Shown: positions 48,347 to 57,579, counted from the first letter of the stretch. The stretch is 64,000 bases of DNA from Arthrobacter sp. AL12 (GCF_029960645.1 NZ_JASBQY010000005.1:84352-148351), one strand, 5' to 3'. Notes: generated by a model not told the origin, from the sequence alone. Made by a program: numbers and translations.

Positions 48347-49813
48347 GTGAATCCGGTCGTCGGCGTCGCGGCGTTCGCCGCCGTCTCGCTGGCCACGGCC
48401 GTCATCGGCTTTTACGGGCTGCGGATCTCTCGCACCACCGGGGATTTCTACGTGGCGTCACGGACGGTCCGGCCCTGGTGGAACGCCTCCGCGATCGGCG
48501 GCGAATACCTCTCGGCGGCGAGCTTCCTCGGCGTCGCCGGGCTGATCCTGCTCTCCGGCACGGACGCCCTGTGGTTTCCGGTGGGCTACACCGCCGGCTA
48601 CCTGATGCTGCTGCTCTTTGTCGCCGCCCCGCTCCGGCGCTCCGGTGCCTACACCATTCCGGACTTCACCGAGGCGCGGCTCGACTCCCGGGTGGTCCGC
48701 AGCGTCACGAGCGTCGTCGTGGTGATGGTCGGCTGGCTTTACATCGTCCCGCAACTCCACGGCGCCGCGCTGGCAATCCGGATCACCACCGGGCTGCCGG
48801 CCTGGGTGGGGATGGTGGCCGTGGTCGCCGTCGTCTGCGTCACCGTGGTGGCGGGCGGCATGCGCTCCATCACCTTCGTGCAGGCGTTCCAGTACTGGCT
48901 CAAGCTGACGGCGCTGGCGGTGCCGATACTTTTTATCGTCTTCGTGCTGGCCGACTCAGGCACTCCCCCCGTGGCGGAGGCGTCCGTGAACCCGACGGGC
49001 GCGGCTCCGGCGGGGATGTACCAGAACATTTCCCTGCTGGTGGCGCTGCTGTTCGGGACGCTGGGGCTGCCGCACGTGCTGGTGCGCTTCTACACGAACC
49101 CGGACGGGCAGTCAGCCCGCCGGACAACCCTGATCGTGCTGGGCCTGCTGTCGGTCTTCTACCTGTTCCCGACGGCGTACGGCCTGGTCGGCCGGATGTT
49201 CGCCCCCCAGCTGGCGCAGAGCGGGCAGTCCGATGCGCTGGTGCTGCTGCTCCCCGGGGAGCTGGTGGGCGGGACGGCGGGTGATCTGCTGTCCGCCCTG
49301 GTGGTGGCGGGGGCGTTCGCCGCGTTCCTGTCCACGACCTCCGGGCTGGTGGTCTCGCTTGCCGGGGTGATCAGCCAGGACCTCTTCGGCGGCAGCGTGA
49401 AGGGCTTCCGCCGGGCGGCCGTGATCTCGGCGCTGGTCCCGCTGGGTCTGGCGTCCATGACGGGTTCGCTCGCACTGGCAGGGAGCGTGGGGATGGTGTT
49501 TGCCTTTACCGCGTCCACGCTCTGCCCGGTGCTGCTGCTGGGCATCTGGTGGCGGGGGCTGACCGACGCCGGGGCGATCGCCGGTATGGCAACGGGGGCC
49601 GTGTTCTGCGGCGGTGCCATGGTGGCAGGGGCCCTGCTGGGTGCCGGCGGAACGCCGTCGTGGCTGGCGCAGCCCGCCGCCTGGACAGTGCCGGCCGCGT
49701 TCGCCGTGATGGTCCTGGTCTCGCGGGCCACCAGGACCCGGGTGCCGCGGGGCATCACCCGTCTCATGACGCGGCTGCACACGCCCGAACGGCCGCTGGT
49801 CACCGAGCGCTGA
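48347..49813 (+). CDS. Second sodium:solute symporter (acetate/monocarboxylate-type)
   Basis: SSS-family permease of 488 residues starting at GTG 48347. Landmarks are VRPWWNASAIGGEYLSAASF, GLILLSGTDALWFPVGYTAG, LFGTLGLPHVLVRFYTNPDG (the cation-binding helix region) and TTSGLVVSLAGVISQDLFGG. It is shorter than ActP and forms the end of a kinase-regulator-small protein-symporter block. Substrate is unknown; acetate, pyruvate or propionate are family possibilities. Confidence 0.9.
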   Translation: MNPVVGVAAFAAVSLATAVIGFYGLRISRTTGDFYVASRTVRPWWNASAIGGEYLSAASFLGVAGLILLSGTDALWFPVGYTAGYLMLLLFVAAPLRRSGAYTIPDFTEARLDSRVVRSVTSVVVVMVGWLYIVPQLHGAALAIRITTGLPAWVGMVAVVAVVCVTVVAGGMRSITFVQAFQYWLKLTALAVPILFIVFVLADSGTPPVAEASVNPTGAAPAGMYQNISLLVALLFGTLGLPHVLVRFYTNPDGQSARRTTLIVLGLLSVFYLFPTAYGLVGRMFAPQLAQSGQSDALVLLLPGELVGGTAGDLLSALVVAGAFAAFLSTTSGLVVSLAGVISQDLFGGSVKGFRRAAVISALVPLGLASMTGSLALAGSVGMVFAFTASTLCPVLLLGIWWRGLTDAGAIAGMATGAVFCGGAMVAGALLGAGGTPSWLAQPAAWTVPAAFAVMVLVSRATRTRVPRGITRLMTRLHTPERPLVTER

Positions 49814-49819
49814 TGGCGC

Positions 49820-50398
49820 TCAGTCGATCGCGGCCATGAGTTCGACGACCCGGTCCATAAAGGCGTCCACCTGGTTTTCCTCGTATCCGTCCTTCCCGAC
49901 GGCGGGACGGAAGACGGCGCGGCGGACATTGTCCACACTCAGCGGCTTGTCCTCTTCGAGGTATCCGATCAGGTCGTGGCAGAGGTCATCCACGTCCTTG
50001 GTGTTGTAGCTGCGGGCCTTGGCCTTGGCGGGGCGCCGGAAGCGGTGCCCGTCAGGGCGGTGCAGACGCCCGCGGAGCAGGCCGGCGAGCCGGCCGATCT
50101 CGCGGAGCCAGGCTTCCTCGCCGCGTTCGGCCACGAGCTCATCGCGTTCCCGCAGAGCGAGGGCGTCCTCCAGCCGGTCCAGTGCGGCGTCGACGCCGGC
50201 CGCTGCATAGCCGCCCTTGACGGGGTCGAAGGATACCGCCCTGACGTCCGCGCTCCTGACCGGGCGGGCGGCGGACTGGGGCGCCTCGAATGACACCCGT
50301 GCGCGCTGCATGAACTCGTCGACCTGCTTGGCGTTGTAGCCGTACTCGTTCCGCTGCACGCGGTCAAAGGACGCAGGAATCTGCCGTTGAATGTCCAC
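49820..50398 (-). CDS. DivIVA-like domain protein with three short repeats
   Basis: A protein of 192 residues containing three copies of the FxxVxxxGYxxxxVDxFxDR motif: near residues 11-33 (FDRVQRNEYGYNAKQVDEFM), 56-77 (FDPVKGGYAAAGVDAALDRL) and 164-186 (GKDGYEENQVDAFMDRVVEL). These match the N-terminal polar-localisation motif of DivIVA/GpsB, without the long coiled coil. Function unclear; linkage to cdsA suggests an envelope role. Convergent with the symporter, six bases apart. Confidence 0.8.
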   Translation of the reverse strand: MDIQRQIPASFDRVQRNEYGYNAKQVDEFMQRARVSFEAPQSAARPVRSADVRAVSFDPVKGGYAAAGVDAALDRLEDALALRERDELVAERGEEAWLREIGRLAGLLRGRLHRPDGHRFRRPAKAKARSYNTKDVDDLCHDLIGYLEEDKPLSVDNVRRAVFRPAVGKDGYEENQVDAFMDRVVELMAAID

Positions 50399-50475
50399 TG
50401 TTCTGTTGTTTCCTTCAATGCCGTTCGACTGGTTGGCCCGGCACCATTTTAGGGGCCGGAGGGGTCAGGGGTGCC

Positions 50476-51396
50476 TCACGCTCCGGCAAAGACGGAGTAG
50501 AGGATGAAGGCCACCGGGCAGGCGAAGACGATCGAGTCCAGCCGGTCCATGACCCCGCCGTGGCCGGGCAGGATGCTGCTCATGTCCTTGATCCCGAGTT
50601 CGCGCTTCACCATGGATTCGGAGAGGTCTCCGGCAGTGGCCGCGGCCACCATGCCCACGGCCAGGACGACACCGGCCCACCAGGGCTTGTCCAGCACAAA
50701 GACGGCGGCGAGCACTCCGACGGCCGTGGCGCCGGCGATGGACCCGGCGAAGCCTTCCCAGCTCTTTTTGGGACTGATCTTCGGCGCCATCGGGTGCTTG
50801 CCGAGGGAGGCCCCGACGAGGTACCCGAAGGTGTCGTTGGCGACCACCAGCAGCAGGAGGGTGGCGATCTGCCACGCTCCGGGGGGAGCAACGCCGTCGG
50901 GCCACAGCCCCACCGGGGTCTCCCCCACGAAGGTGTGCAGCGGCAGCACGGCGAAACTGATCAGGAACGGGACCCAGGCCAGGGTGAAGATTCCGGCGAA
51001 GATGCTGCGCGCGGACCCGGCGGCACCTTCGAGGGACCGCCAGATCAGCGCGGCGACGCTGCTGAGCAGCATGGCGAACAGGAGGCTTTCGGTGCCGCCG
51101 AAGTAGGCGGCGGCCGGCATCGCCACGGTGCCGGTCATCACCGGAATGATCGGCAGCCGGGTGCCGGTGGTTTCCAGTGCCCGGAAGACTTCCCAGACAC
51201 CGAAGACCGCGAAGGCGGTGACGATGAGCACGAAGCCCAGCGGAACGAAAAGCAGTCCGCCGAGGACAATCACGAGCATGCCCACGCCCACCGCCGTGGC
51301 GGCGGGCAGGTTTCTACCGGCCTTGGGCGTCGGATTCCTCCGCTGCTTCCCCCGCACCCGGACGTCCGGTCCGGGTTCCCCCTGTTCCTGCGCCAT
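50476..51396 (-). CDS. cdsA: Phosphatidate cytidylyltransferase
   Basis: Membrane enzyme of 306 residues making CDP-diacylglycerol. It has about eight helices after a basic, disordered N-terminus. The CTP-transferase signature is GDLSESMVKRELGIKDMSSI followed by LPGHGGVMDRLDS, with the metal-binding Asp residues intact; KKSWEGFAGSIAGA precedes it. The ATG overlaps the frr stop by one base (TGATG), as in other bacteria where frr precedes cdsA. Confidence 0.95.
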   Translation of the reverse strand: MAQEQGEPGPDVRVRGKQRRNPTPKAGRNLPAATAVGVGMLVIVLGGLLFVPLGFVLIVTAFAVFGVWEVFRALETTGTRLPIIPVMTGTVAMPAAAYFGGTESLLFAMLLSSVAALIWRSLEGAAGSARSIFAGIFTLAWVPFLISFAVLPLHTFVGETPVGLWPDGVAPPGAWQIATLLLLVVANDTFGYLVGASLGKHPMAPKISPKKSWEGFAGSIAGATAVGVLAAVFVLDKPWWAGVVLAVGMVAAATAGDLSESMVKRELGIKDMSSILPGHGGVMDRLDSIVFACPVAFILYSVFAGA

Positions 51397-51953
51397 CAGA
51401 CCTCGAGCAGCTCGGCTTCCTTGCGCTTGAGCAGCTCATCGATCCCGTCGACGTGAGCCTTGGTCATGGCGTCCAGTTCCTTTTCGCCACGGCTGCCCTC
51501 GTCCTCGCCGGCCTCGCCGTCCTTGACCAGCTTGTCCAGGGTTTCCTTGGCCTTGCGGCGGATGTTGCGGATGGACACCTTGGCGTCCTCGCCCTTGGAC
51601 TTGACGATCTTGACGTATTCCTTGCGGCGCTCCTGCGTCAGGTCCGGGATGGTGATCCGGATGACGTTGCCGTCGTTTGACGGGTTGGCGCCGACCTCGG
51701 AATCGCTCAGCGCGCGCTCGATGTCGCGCAGGGCGGTCTTGTCGAAGGGCGTGATGAGGATGGTGCGGGCGTCCGGGACGGCGAAGGAGGCCAGCTGCTG
51801 CAGCGGCGTCGGGGAGCCGTAGTAGTCCACGAGGACCTTGTTGTAGAGACCCGGGGTGGCGCGGCCGGTCCGGATCGAAGCGAAGTCTTCCTTGGCTACT
51901 TCAACGGCCTTGTCCATCTTTTCCCCGGCTTCGAGCAAGGTTTCTTCGATCAC
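51396..51953 (-). CDS. frr: Ribosome recycling factor
   Basis: A protein of 185 residues, the normal family length. It starts [20 protein letters not shown] and has the RRF core [20 protein letters not shown], then [20 protein letters not shown] and [24 protein letters not shown] sequence, and [20 protein letters not shown]. With EF-G it splits post-termination ribosomes. It lies 120 bases from pyrH in the rpsB-tsf-pyrH-frr order. Confidence 0.97.
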   Translation of the reverse strand: MIEETLLEAGEKMDKAVEVAKEDFASIRTGRATPGLYNKVLVDYYGSPTPLQQLASFAVPDARTILITPFDKTALRDIERALSDSEVGANPSNDGNVIRITIPDLTQERRKEYVKIVKSKGEDAKVSIRNIRRKAKETLDKLVKDGEAGEDEGSRGEKELDAMTKAHVDGIDELLKRKEAELLEV

Positions 51954-52073
51954 GGTCTCTCCTCAGAAATAGGTGCCCCGCCGCTGGCGGGATGCTGCAC
52001 GGTCTTGGTTGTGTTCCGCCGGCCTGCCCCGGATCCGGGGAGCGGAACTGTCCTGAAAACATCCTAGCCGTTG

Positions 52074-52811
52074 CTAGGGGGTGACGACGGTGCCCAGATC
52101 CTCGCCCAGAATGGCGCGGGTGACGTTTCCTTCGCCTTCCATGCCGAACACGACCATCGTGAGGTTGTTGTCCTTGCACATGGTCATGGCGGTCTGGTCC
52201 ATCACGCGGATGTCCCGGCGCAGGGCGTCGTCGTAGCTAAGGTGGTGCAGTTTCTCGGCCGTGGGGTCCTTCTTCGGGTCCGCGGTGTAGACGCCGTCGA
52301 CGCCGCTCTTGGCCATCAGGACGACGTCGGCGTGGACCTCCATGGCGCGCTGGGCAGCTACGGTGTCGGTTGAGAAGTACGGCAGACCCGCGCCGGCGCC
52401 GAAGATGACAACACGGCCCTTTTCCATGTGGCGGATGGCGCGACGCGGGATGTAGGCCTCGGCGACCTGGCCCATGGTGATGGCGCTCTGGACACGGGTT
52501 TCGACGCCGGCCTGCTCCAGGAAGTCCTGGAGGGCCAGGCAGTTCATGACCGTGCCGAGCATGCCCATGTAGTCGGCGCGGGATCGGTCCATGCCGCTCT
52601 GGGACAGTTCGGCGCCGCGGAAGAAGTTCCCGCCGCCGACGACGATCGCAACCTCGACGTCGGGCACTGCTGCAGCGATCTGCTTGGCCACGCCGCGGAC
52701 GGTGTCAGGATCAACGCCGAGCTTCCCGCCGCCGAAGACCTCGCCCGACAGCTTCAACAGGACTCGGCGCCGGCTCTTCTTTGGCTGGACTGAAGTAGTG
52801 ACGGTTTCCAT
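52074..52811 (-). CDS. pyrH: UMP kinase
   Basis: Amino-acid-kinase-fold nucleotide kinase of 245 residues (UMP to UDP). The phosphate-binding start is [20 protein letters not shown] (about 15-34), followed by [40 protein letters not shown], and [40 protein letters not shown] is the conserved later segment. ATG 52811 is used; upstream in-frame codons overlap the intergenic hairpin region and are not conserved-looking. Confidence 0.97.
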   Translation of the reverse strand: METVTTSVQPKKSRRRVLLKLSGEVFGGGKLGVDPDTVRGVAKQIAAAVPDVEVAIVVGGGNFFRGAELSQSGMDRSRADYMGMLGTVMNCLALQDFLEQAGVETRVQSAITMGQVAEAYIPRRAIRHMEKGRVVIFGAGAGLPYFSTDTVAAQRAMEVHADVVLMAKSGVDGVYTADPKKDPTAEKLHHLSYDDALRRDIRVMDQTAMTMCKDNNLTMVVFGMEGEGNVTRAILGEDLGTVVTP

Positions 52812-52935
52812 GGTGCCTTCCCGTTGGTGAACTCTGAAAAAGGGTATCGTGCCGGGGACCAAAGGCGTCATTCCGCCCGGCCCCGGTGCTGCCCCGGGAT
52901 GGTCTCCGGGGGTCATGACCCTGTGTGCATGCAAA

Positions 52936-52961
52936 AGGGGCGGCCACCGCAGTGACCACCC
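52936..52961 (-). terminator. Hairpin between tsf and pyrH
   Basis: ggggcggccac (52936-52946) pairs with gtgaccacccc (52951-52961) with two G-U or mismatch positions, 50 bases after the tsf stop. The minus-strand exit reads CTTTTGCATG, a short T-run, so partial termination is plausible. Confidence 0.6.
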
Positions 52962-52968
52962 CCTCAGC

Positions 52969-53014
52969 GTGTCTGACTAGGGTCTGACTAAGTGCCTGAC
53001 TGGTGTCTGGCTAG
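52969..53014. repeat. 11-12-nt repeats running into the tsf stop codon
   Basis: Four related units gtgtctgactag, ggtctgactaa, gtgcctgactg and gtgtctggctag; the last contains the complement of the tsf stop (53011-53013). It fits the same pattern as the 24-nt repeat at 9914. Confidence 0.75.
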
Positions 53015-53847
53015 GAACCGACGCGGAAACGCGCGAATCCGGTGCCCTTGACGCCGGCCTCTTCGAGAACCTGCGCGACAGACTTCTTGGCATCCTTGGC
53101 GAATGCCTGGTCGAGGAGAACCTCGCCCTTGTAGAAGCCGGTGACACGGCCTTCCACAATCTTGGTCATTGCAGCTTCGGGCTTGCCTTCAGCCTTGGCA
53201 GTCTCGCCGGCGATGCGACGCTCGGACTCGACGAGCTCGGCCGGGACGTCCTCGCGGGAGAGGTAGTTCGGGGACATCGCTGCGATGTGAACGGCGATGT
53301 CGTGGGCTGCGGTGGCAGCTGCTTCGCCTTCGCCGTCAACAGCGAACAGCACGCCGACCTGGGCCGGGAGATCCTTGGAGGTCTTGTGCAGGTACGCGTC
53401 AACCGTGGCGGCTTCGAGGCGGGCGATGCGGCGGACAACAACCTTCTCGCCCAGAACGGCGCCCTCTTCGATGACAACCTCGGACAGCGGCTTGCCGTCG
53501 ACCTCGGTGGCCAGCAGGGTGTCGAGATCGGCAGCGCCGGACTCGACGGCGACGGCCAGGACCTTGTCGGCGAGCTGGATGAACTTGTCAGCCTTCGCAA
53601 CGAAGTCGGTCTCGCAGTTGACTTCAATCATCACGCCAACGCCGCCGGCGACCTTGGCGGCAACCAGGCCTTCCGCGGTGGAGCGGCCCTCGCGCTTGGT
53701 AGCGCCCTTGAGGCCCTTGATGCGGATGATTTCGATGGCCTTCTCGGCGTCACCGTTGGCCTCGTCAAGAGCCTTCTTGACATCCATCATGCCGGCGCCC
53801 GTGCGCTCGCGCAGAGCCTTGATATCAGCGGCAGTGTAGTTCGCCAT
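53011..53847 (-). CDS. tsf: Translation elongation factor Ts
   Basis: Guanine-nucleotide exchange factor for EF-Tu, 278 residues. The N-terminal UBA-like domain and signature are MANYTAADIKALRERTGAGM followed by MDVKKALDEANGD, then VMIEVNCETDFVAKADKF, the classic EF-Ts core motif. The two dimerisation subdomains follow. ATG 53847 is the known start type (MANYT). It sits behind rpsB with a 152-base gap containing a hairpin. Confidence 0.97.
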   Translation of the reverse strand: MANYTAADIKALRERTGAGMMDVKKALDEANGDAEKAIEIIRIKGLKGATKREGRSTAEGLVAAKVAGGVGVMIEVNCETDFVAKADKFIQLADKVLAVAVESGAADLDTLLATEVDGKPLSEVVIEEGAVLGEKVVVRRIARLEAATVDAYLHKTSKDLPAQVGVLFAVDGEGEAAATAAHDIAVHIAAMSPNYLSREDVPAELVESERRIAGETAKAEGKPEAAMTKIVEGRVTGFYKGEVLLDQAFAKDAKKSVAQVLEEAGVKGTGFARFRVGS

Positions 53848-53886
53848 GTGAACCCCTCTGTCTAGAAATTTTATGTGGTGTACGGA

Positions 53887-53930
53887 CTGACAGGACGGCA
53901 GCTCACCGGCGTGAGCGGCCATCCTGTCAG
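53887..53930 (-). promoter_or_regulatory. Nested hairpin in the rpsB-tsf gap
   Basis: Outer arms ctgacagga (53887-53895) and tcctgtcag (53922-53930) enclose an inner gctcac/gtgagc hairpin. Lies 40 bases upstream of the tsf ATG and 70 past the rpsB stop, a position suited to attenuation or differential expression. Confidence 0.6.
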
Positions 53931-53999
53931 TTCCCCATTACGCGCAGGGCGTGCGGGGAGATCCGGATTTATTTGTCAGCTGAGAAAGCAGTCTGTTGA

Positions 54000-54905
54000 C
54001 TACTTGGCTTCGTCCGCGGCGGCCGGAGCAGCCTCGGCGGCGGGTGCCTTTTCAGCGGCCGGAGCAGCTTCTGCGGCGGGTGCCTTTTCAGCGGCCGGAG
54101 CAGCATCTGCGGCCGGAGCGGCAGCAGCCTCTTCGGTCTTGCTGCCCTCGAGGAGTTCGCGCTCCCACTCGGCCAGCGGCTCTTCCGGAGCTTCCGTGGT
54201 GCCGGTGGCGCGCTGGTTGCGGGCGATGAGGCCCTCAGCAACGGCGTCAGCAACAACGCGGGTCAGCAGGTTGACGGAGCGGATGGCGTCGTCGTTACCC
54301 GGGATCGGGAAGTCGACTTCGTCCGGATCGCAGTTGGTGTCCAGGATGGCAACAACCGGGATGTTCAGCTTCTTGGCTTCGTCGACAGCAAGGTGTTCCT
54401 TCTTGGTGTCAACGATCCACAGCGCGGAAGGCGCCTTCGTCAGGTTGCGGATACCACCGAGGTTGGTTTCCAGCTTCGTGAGTTCGCGGCGAAGGAGCAG
54501 CAGCTCCTTCTTGGTGTACGCGGAACCGGCGACGTCGTCGAAGTCAATCTCTTCGAGTTCCTTCATGCGCTGGATGCGCTTGGAGACCGTCTGGAAGTTG
54601 GTCAGCATACCGCCGAGCCAACGCTGGTTGACGTACGGCTGGCCAACGCGGGTGGCCTGCTCGGCGATGGATTCCTGTGCCTGCTTCTTGGTGCCGACGA
54701 AGAGAACGGTGCCGCCGTGTGCAACGGTGGCCTTCACGAACTCGTAGGCACGGTCGATGTAGGACAGCGACTGCTGCAGGTCAATGATGTAGATGCCGTT
54801 GCGCTCCGTGAAGATGAAACGCTTCATCTTCGGGTTCCAACGGCGGGTCTGGTGTCCAAAGTGGACGCCGCTGTCAAGCAGCTGGCGCATAGTTACGACG
54901 GGCAT
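54000..54905 (-). CDS. rpsB: Small ribosomal subunit protein uS2
   Basis: A protein of 301 residues. The N-terminus [20 protein letters not shown] and [20 protein letters not shown] are diagnostic of S2, and [20 protein letters not shown] (about 185-204) is the second signature. Beyond residue about 255 the protein ends in an Ala/Glu/Pro/Lys tail with repeated [12 protein letters not shown] units, a common actinobacterial extension. It heads the tsf-pyrH-frr-cdsA order. Confidence 0.97.
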   Translation of the reverse strand: MPVVTMRQLLDSGVHFGHQTRRWNPKMKRFIFTERNGIYIIDLQQSLSYIDRAYEFVKATVAHGGTVLFVGTKKQAQESIAEQATRVGQPYVNQRWLGGMLTNFQTVSKRIQRMKELEEIDFDDVAGSAYTKKELLLLRRELTKLETNLGGIRNLTKAPSALWIVDTKKEHLAVDEAKKLNIPVVAILDTNCDPDEVDFPIPGNDDAIRSVNLLTRVVADAVAEGLIARNQRATGTTEAPEEPLAEWERELLEGSKTEEAAAAPAADAAPAAEKAPAAEAAPAAEKAPAAEAAPAAADEAK

Positions 54906-54935
54906 GCCGGCGCTCCTTCCGGCAGGTCATTCATG

Positions 54936-54955
54936 AGACAGCCCACGGGCTGTCT
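54936..54955 (-). promoter_or_regulatory. Leader hairpin upstream of rpsB
   Basis: AGACAGCCC (54936-54944) and GGGCTGTCT (54947-54955) form a 9-bp inverted repeat about 30 bases before the rpsB ATG. Such leaders can serve autogenous control by S2; this is inferred from position only. Confidence 0.5.
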
Positions 54956-55458
54956 TACCCTGCCAATAGTTGACGGTTAAATAGCAACACCCAGGCGGGC
55001 GGTGCTCCTGGCATCCACTGCGTTTCTCCACCGGACCACAGGTCCGGACCGAAAGAAGCACAGTCCTCCGCACCCTGAAGAGTTGAAGCTTCGAATGAGT
55101 TGGGCTGGATACGCGTAGTCAGCCGCTACTCCCCCGCACCCCTGAATGAGGCGTGCCGGCTTAGACAAATTACCTTGATCAAGCGTGAGGGCACAGCAAA
55201 CTGCTCCACCAAGTGTACTACAGGGGCAGTGCCGGATTGGACGGTTTCCGGGGTCCGGCGGAGGGGTCGCGGAGGGCCGGCAGAGCGACGGCGAAGGGCG
55301 TAGCGGAGAGCCGGAAGGGGGCCGGACCGGAGGCCCGGCGGGGCCTCTCCATGCCTGCGGCGGAGTCCCGGCCGGGCCTCCGCCCCGTAGCCGCGGCGTT
55401 GTCCACATACGCCGCCGGGGTGCTTCCGCCGACCTGGCGTCGATAGCAGGCTGGGTTC
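54956..55458. other. Divergent rpsB/M23 intergenic region
   Basis: About 500 bases with no supported gene. The part near rpsB (54960-55200) is comparatively AT-rich and probably holds the rpsB promoter; 55220-55440 is extremely GC-rich and repetitive in g/c blocks, and includes the M23 gene upstream region. Frames crossing it lack family features. Confidence 0.5.
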
Positions 55459-56019
55459 ATGAAGACTCCGGCGTATGGTGCCGTCCAGGCAGCCGCACTG
55501 CTTCTGGCGCTCTCCGCCGTGACGGCATCCGCCGGTCCGGCAGAGGGGTCCGGCCCCCCGACGGACCCCTCGGCCGGCGCCGGCACGGTGGCGGCCGGGT
55601 GGAGCTGGCCGCTGAGCCCCCGGCCAGGTGTGCTGCGTGCCTTTGATCCGCCGGCCCGACTCTGGCTGAGCGGACACCGCGGCGTGGATCTGCGGGCATC
55701 GTCCGACGGCGCCCCGGTCACCTCGCCGGCGTCCGGCACCGTGAGCTTTGCCGGCGTCGTGGTGGACCGTATGGTCATTACCGTCGACCACGGCAGCGGA
55801 TTGCGGAGCAGCTTCGAGGCGGTTCGGACCGATCTTGAGGCGGGCGATGCCGTCGCCCAGGGGGATGTCCTGGGGTGGATCCAGCCCGGCCACTGCACGC
55901 CGGCGCCCTGCGTCCACTGGGGCGTTCGCCGCGGCGCGGAATACCTCAATCCGCTGGCCTTCGTGACAGACCTGCGGCCCTCCGTCCTGCTACCTCCCCT
56001 CGATCCAGCACCCGGGTAG
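55459..56019 (+). CDS. Secreted M23 family metallopeptidase
   Basis: A protein of 186 residues with a Sec-type signal peptide (AVQAAALLLALSAVTASAGP, cleavage near residue 26). The LytM/M23 domain (about 45-170) has LWLSGHRGVDLRASSDGAPV, with HxxxD zinc ligands, and GHCTPAPCVHWGVRRGAEYL. The usual HxH pair reads CVH, as in the actinobacterial subfamily with this CVHWG motif. It probably acts on peptidoglycan outside the membrane. Divergent from rpsB. Confidence 0.9.
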   Translation: MKTPAYGAVQAAALLLALSAVTASAGPAEGSGPPTDPSAGAGTVAAGWSWPLSPRPGVLRAFDPPARLWLSGHRGVDLRASSDGAPVTSPASGTVSFAGVVVDRMVITVDHGSGLRSSFEAVRTDLEAGDAVAQGDVLGWIQPGHCTPAPCVHWGVRRGAEYLNPLAFVTDLRPSVLLPPLDPAPG

Positions 56020-56112
56020 GGTGCGGAGGGTGGCTCAGGACGGAGGGCCGCCAGCGGTGCCGACCGCCGGGCGCCGGCGTCTTGGGGCCGCCGGGCGCCC
56101 CGGGGCCGTTTC

Positions 56113-57303
56113 CTAGACGATCGCGGAGATGCCCGTGATCGCCCGGCCTGTGACGAGGGTGTTGATCTCGTGGGTGCCCTCGTAGGAGTAGATGGCCTCG
56201 GCATCCGAGAAGACCTTGGCCATCTCGTAGTCCGTGACGATCCCGTTGCCGCCAAGGATGCCGCGGCCCAGGGCCACACTCTCGCGCATGCGGGCTGTGG
56301 TGAAAGCCTTGGCCAGTGCCGACTGCTCATCCTTGGCCTGGCCAAGGTCCTCCAGCTGGGAGAGCCGCACCATCATCCCCATCGAGCTGACGGCGTTGCC
56401 GAGGATCTGCACGAGCTGGTGCTGCACGAGCTGGAAGGAGGCAATCGGACGTCCAAACTGGCTGCGCTCCACGGCGTAGCGGCGGGCAACGTCGAATGCG
56501 GCGAGCTGCTGGCCGACCGCCTGCCAGGCGACGGACAGGCGGGTGACCTTGAGGACCTTGTTCGTGTCGCGGAAGCTGTTGGCGTTGGCGAGCTTAAAGA
56601 ACTCGGGCACCACGACGTTGTCAAGCGTGATGTCGGCGTTCTGCACGGTGCGCAACGAGATCTTGTTTTCGATCTTGGTGGCGCTGTAACCCTCGGTCTT
56701 GGTGTCGACGAGGAAGCCCTTGACCTGGTTGTCGGCGAGGTCGCGGGCATAGATGACAACCCAATCGGAGAACGTGGCGTTGCCGATCCAGCGCTTGGCT
56801 CCGTTCAGGATCCAGCTGTTCCCCTCCTTGCGGGCCGTGGTGCGGGTGCCGCCGGCGACATCGGACCCGCCGAGGGGTTCGGTGAGTCCGAACGCGCCGA
56901 TCTTCTTGAGCGAGTAGATGTCCGGCAGCCACGCTTCCTGCTGCTCCTGGGAGGCCAGCGCCTCGATGGAGCCAGTGAAGAGTCCGTCGTGCACGCCGAT
57001 GAAGGTGGCAATGGAGGTGTCGGCGCGGGTTGCCTCGGCGTGCATGATGCCTGCGAAGAGGTTGGAGTAGCCCTGCCTCCGGACCGGACTGACCAGGTCG
57101 ATCTCGGCAAGCTTCGGGATCAGGTCCATCGGGAACTCGGCGCGGTTCCAGCAGTCAACGGCGATCGGCTTGACCTCGCGGGCCAGGAACTCGCGGACCT
57201 CCGCGAGCCGGTCCTGCTCCTTGCCAGTGAGCAGCTGCTCGAACGCAAAGAAGTCGCCATCGGCGTACGGGAGGTTGTTGATGTCGATGTCAGCTTTGGA
57301 CAT
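56113..57303 (-). CDS. Acyl-CoA dehydrogenase, glutaryl-CoA dehydrogenase-like
   Basis: Flavoenzyme of 396 residues. Compared with the enzyme at 32943 it belongs to the glutaryl-CoA branch: a long N-terminal extension (PYADGDFFAFEQLLTGKEQD), IGAFGLTEPLGGSDVAGGTR, NGAKRWIGNATFSDWVVIYA (the GxxxWIGN segment of glutaryl-CoA types) and the C-terminal AEAIYSYEGTHEINTLVTGR with the catalytic-base Tyr-Glu-Gly. The lysine/tryptophan branch or another short-chain acyl-CoA is likely. A perfect palindrome sits 60 bases upstream of the ATG. Confidence 0.9.
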   Translation of the reverse strand: MSKADIDINNLPYADGDFFAFEQLLTGKEQDRLAEVREFLAREVKPIAVDCWNRAEFPMDLIPKLAEIDLVSPVRRQGYSNLFAGIMHAEATRADTSIATFIGVHDGLFTGSIEALASQEQQEAWLPDIYSLKKIGAFGLTEPLGGSDVAGGTRTTARKEGNSWILNGAKRWIGNATFSDWVVIYARDLADNQVKGFLVDTKTEGYSATKIENKISLRTVQNADITLDNVVVPEFFKLANANSFRDTNKVLKVTRLSVAWQAVGQQLAAFDVARRYAVERSQFGRPIASFQLVQHQLVQILGNAVSSMGMMVRLSQLEDLGQAKDEQSALAKAFTTARMRESVALGRGILGGNGIVTDYEMAKVFSDAEAIYSYEGTHEINTLVTGRAITGISAIV

Positions 57304-57362
57304 GGTGTTCCTTCACGGGAGATCAGCAGCGACCAGGAGAGCGCGGTCATTGCGCCGGCGGG

Positions 57363-57382
57363 ATGTTACTCACGAGTAACAT
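57363..57382. promoter_or_regulatory. 20-bp palindromic operator (TetR-type) upstream of acyl-CoA dehydrogenase
   Basis: ATGTTACTC-AC-GAGTAACAT is a perfect 9+2+9 palindrome at 57363-57382, 60 bases upstream of the dehydrogenase ATG. It has the TTACTCNNGAGTAA form typical of TetR-family operators of acyl-CoA genes. No regulator gene lies nearby. Confidence 0.65.
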
Positions 57383-57579
57383 ACCGCAGTCCTCGAGGGC
57401 ACCGCAAGTGACGGATGACATATGGATGGGCAATCAGGACGCCTCCCCCGCCGGGGCGACAGGGATCGGCGCCGGTCGGGACAACGCGCGGCCGGATAAA
57501 TCCAAAGAGCCGCGGCCGGCGTCCAACGTCGGCCACGGCTCCCGTGGAGGCGGTTCCCTCACAGGGTTCCGCGGCAATG

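Noticed and set aside
55220..55440. A small gene in the GC-rich region before the M23 peptidase
   Set aside because: All frames give Arg/Gly/Pro-rich products without a ribosome site or recognisable motif.
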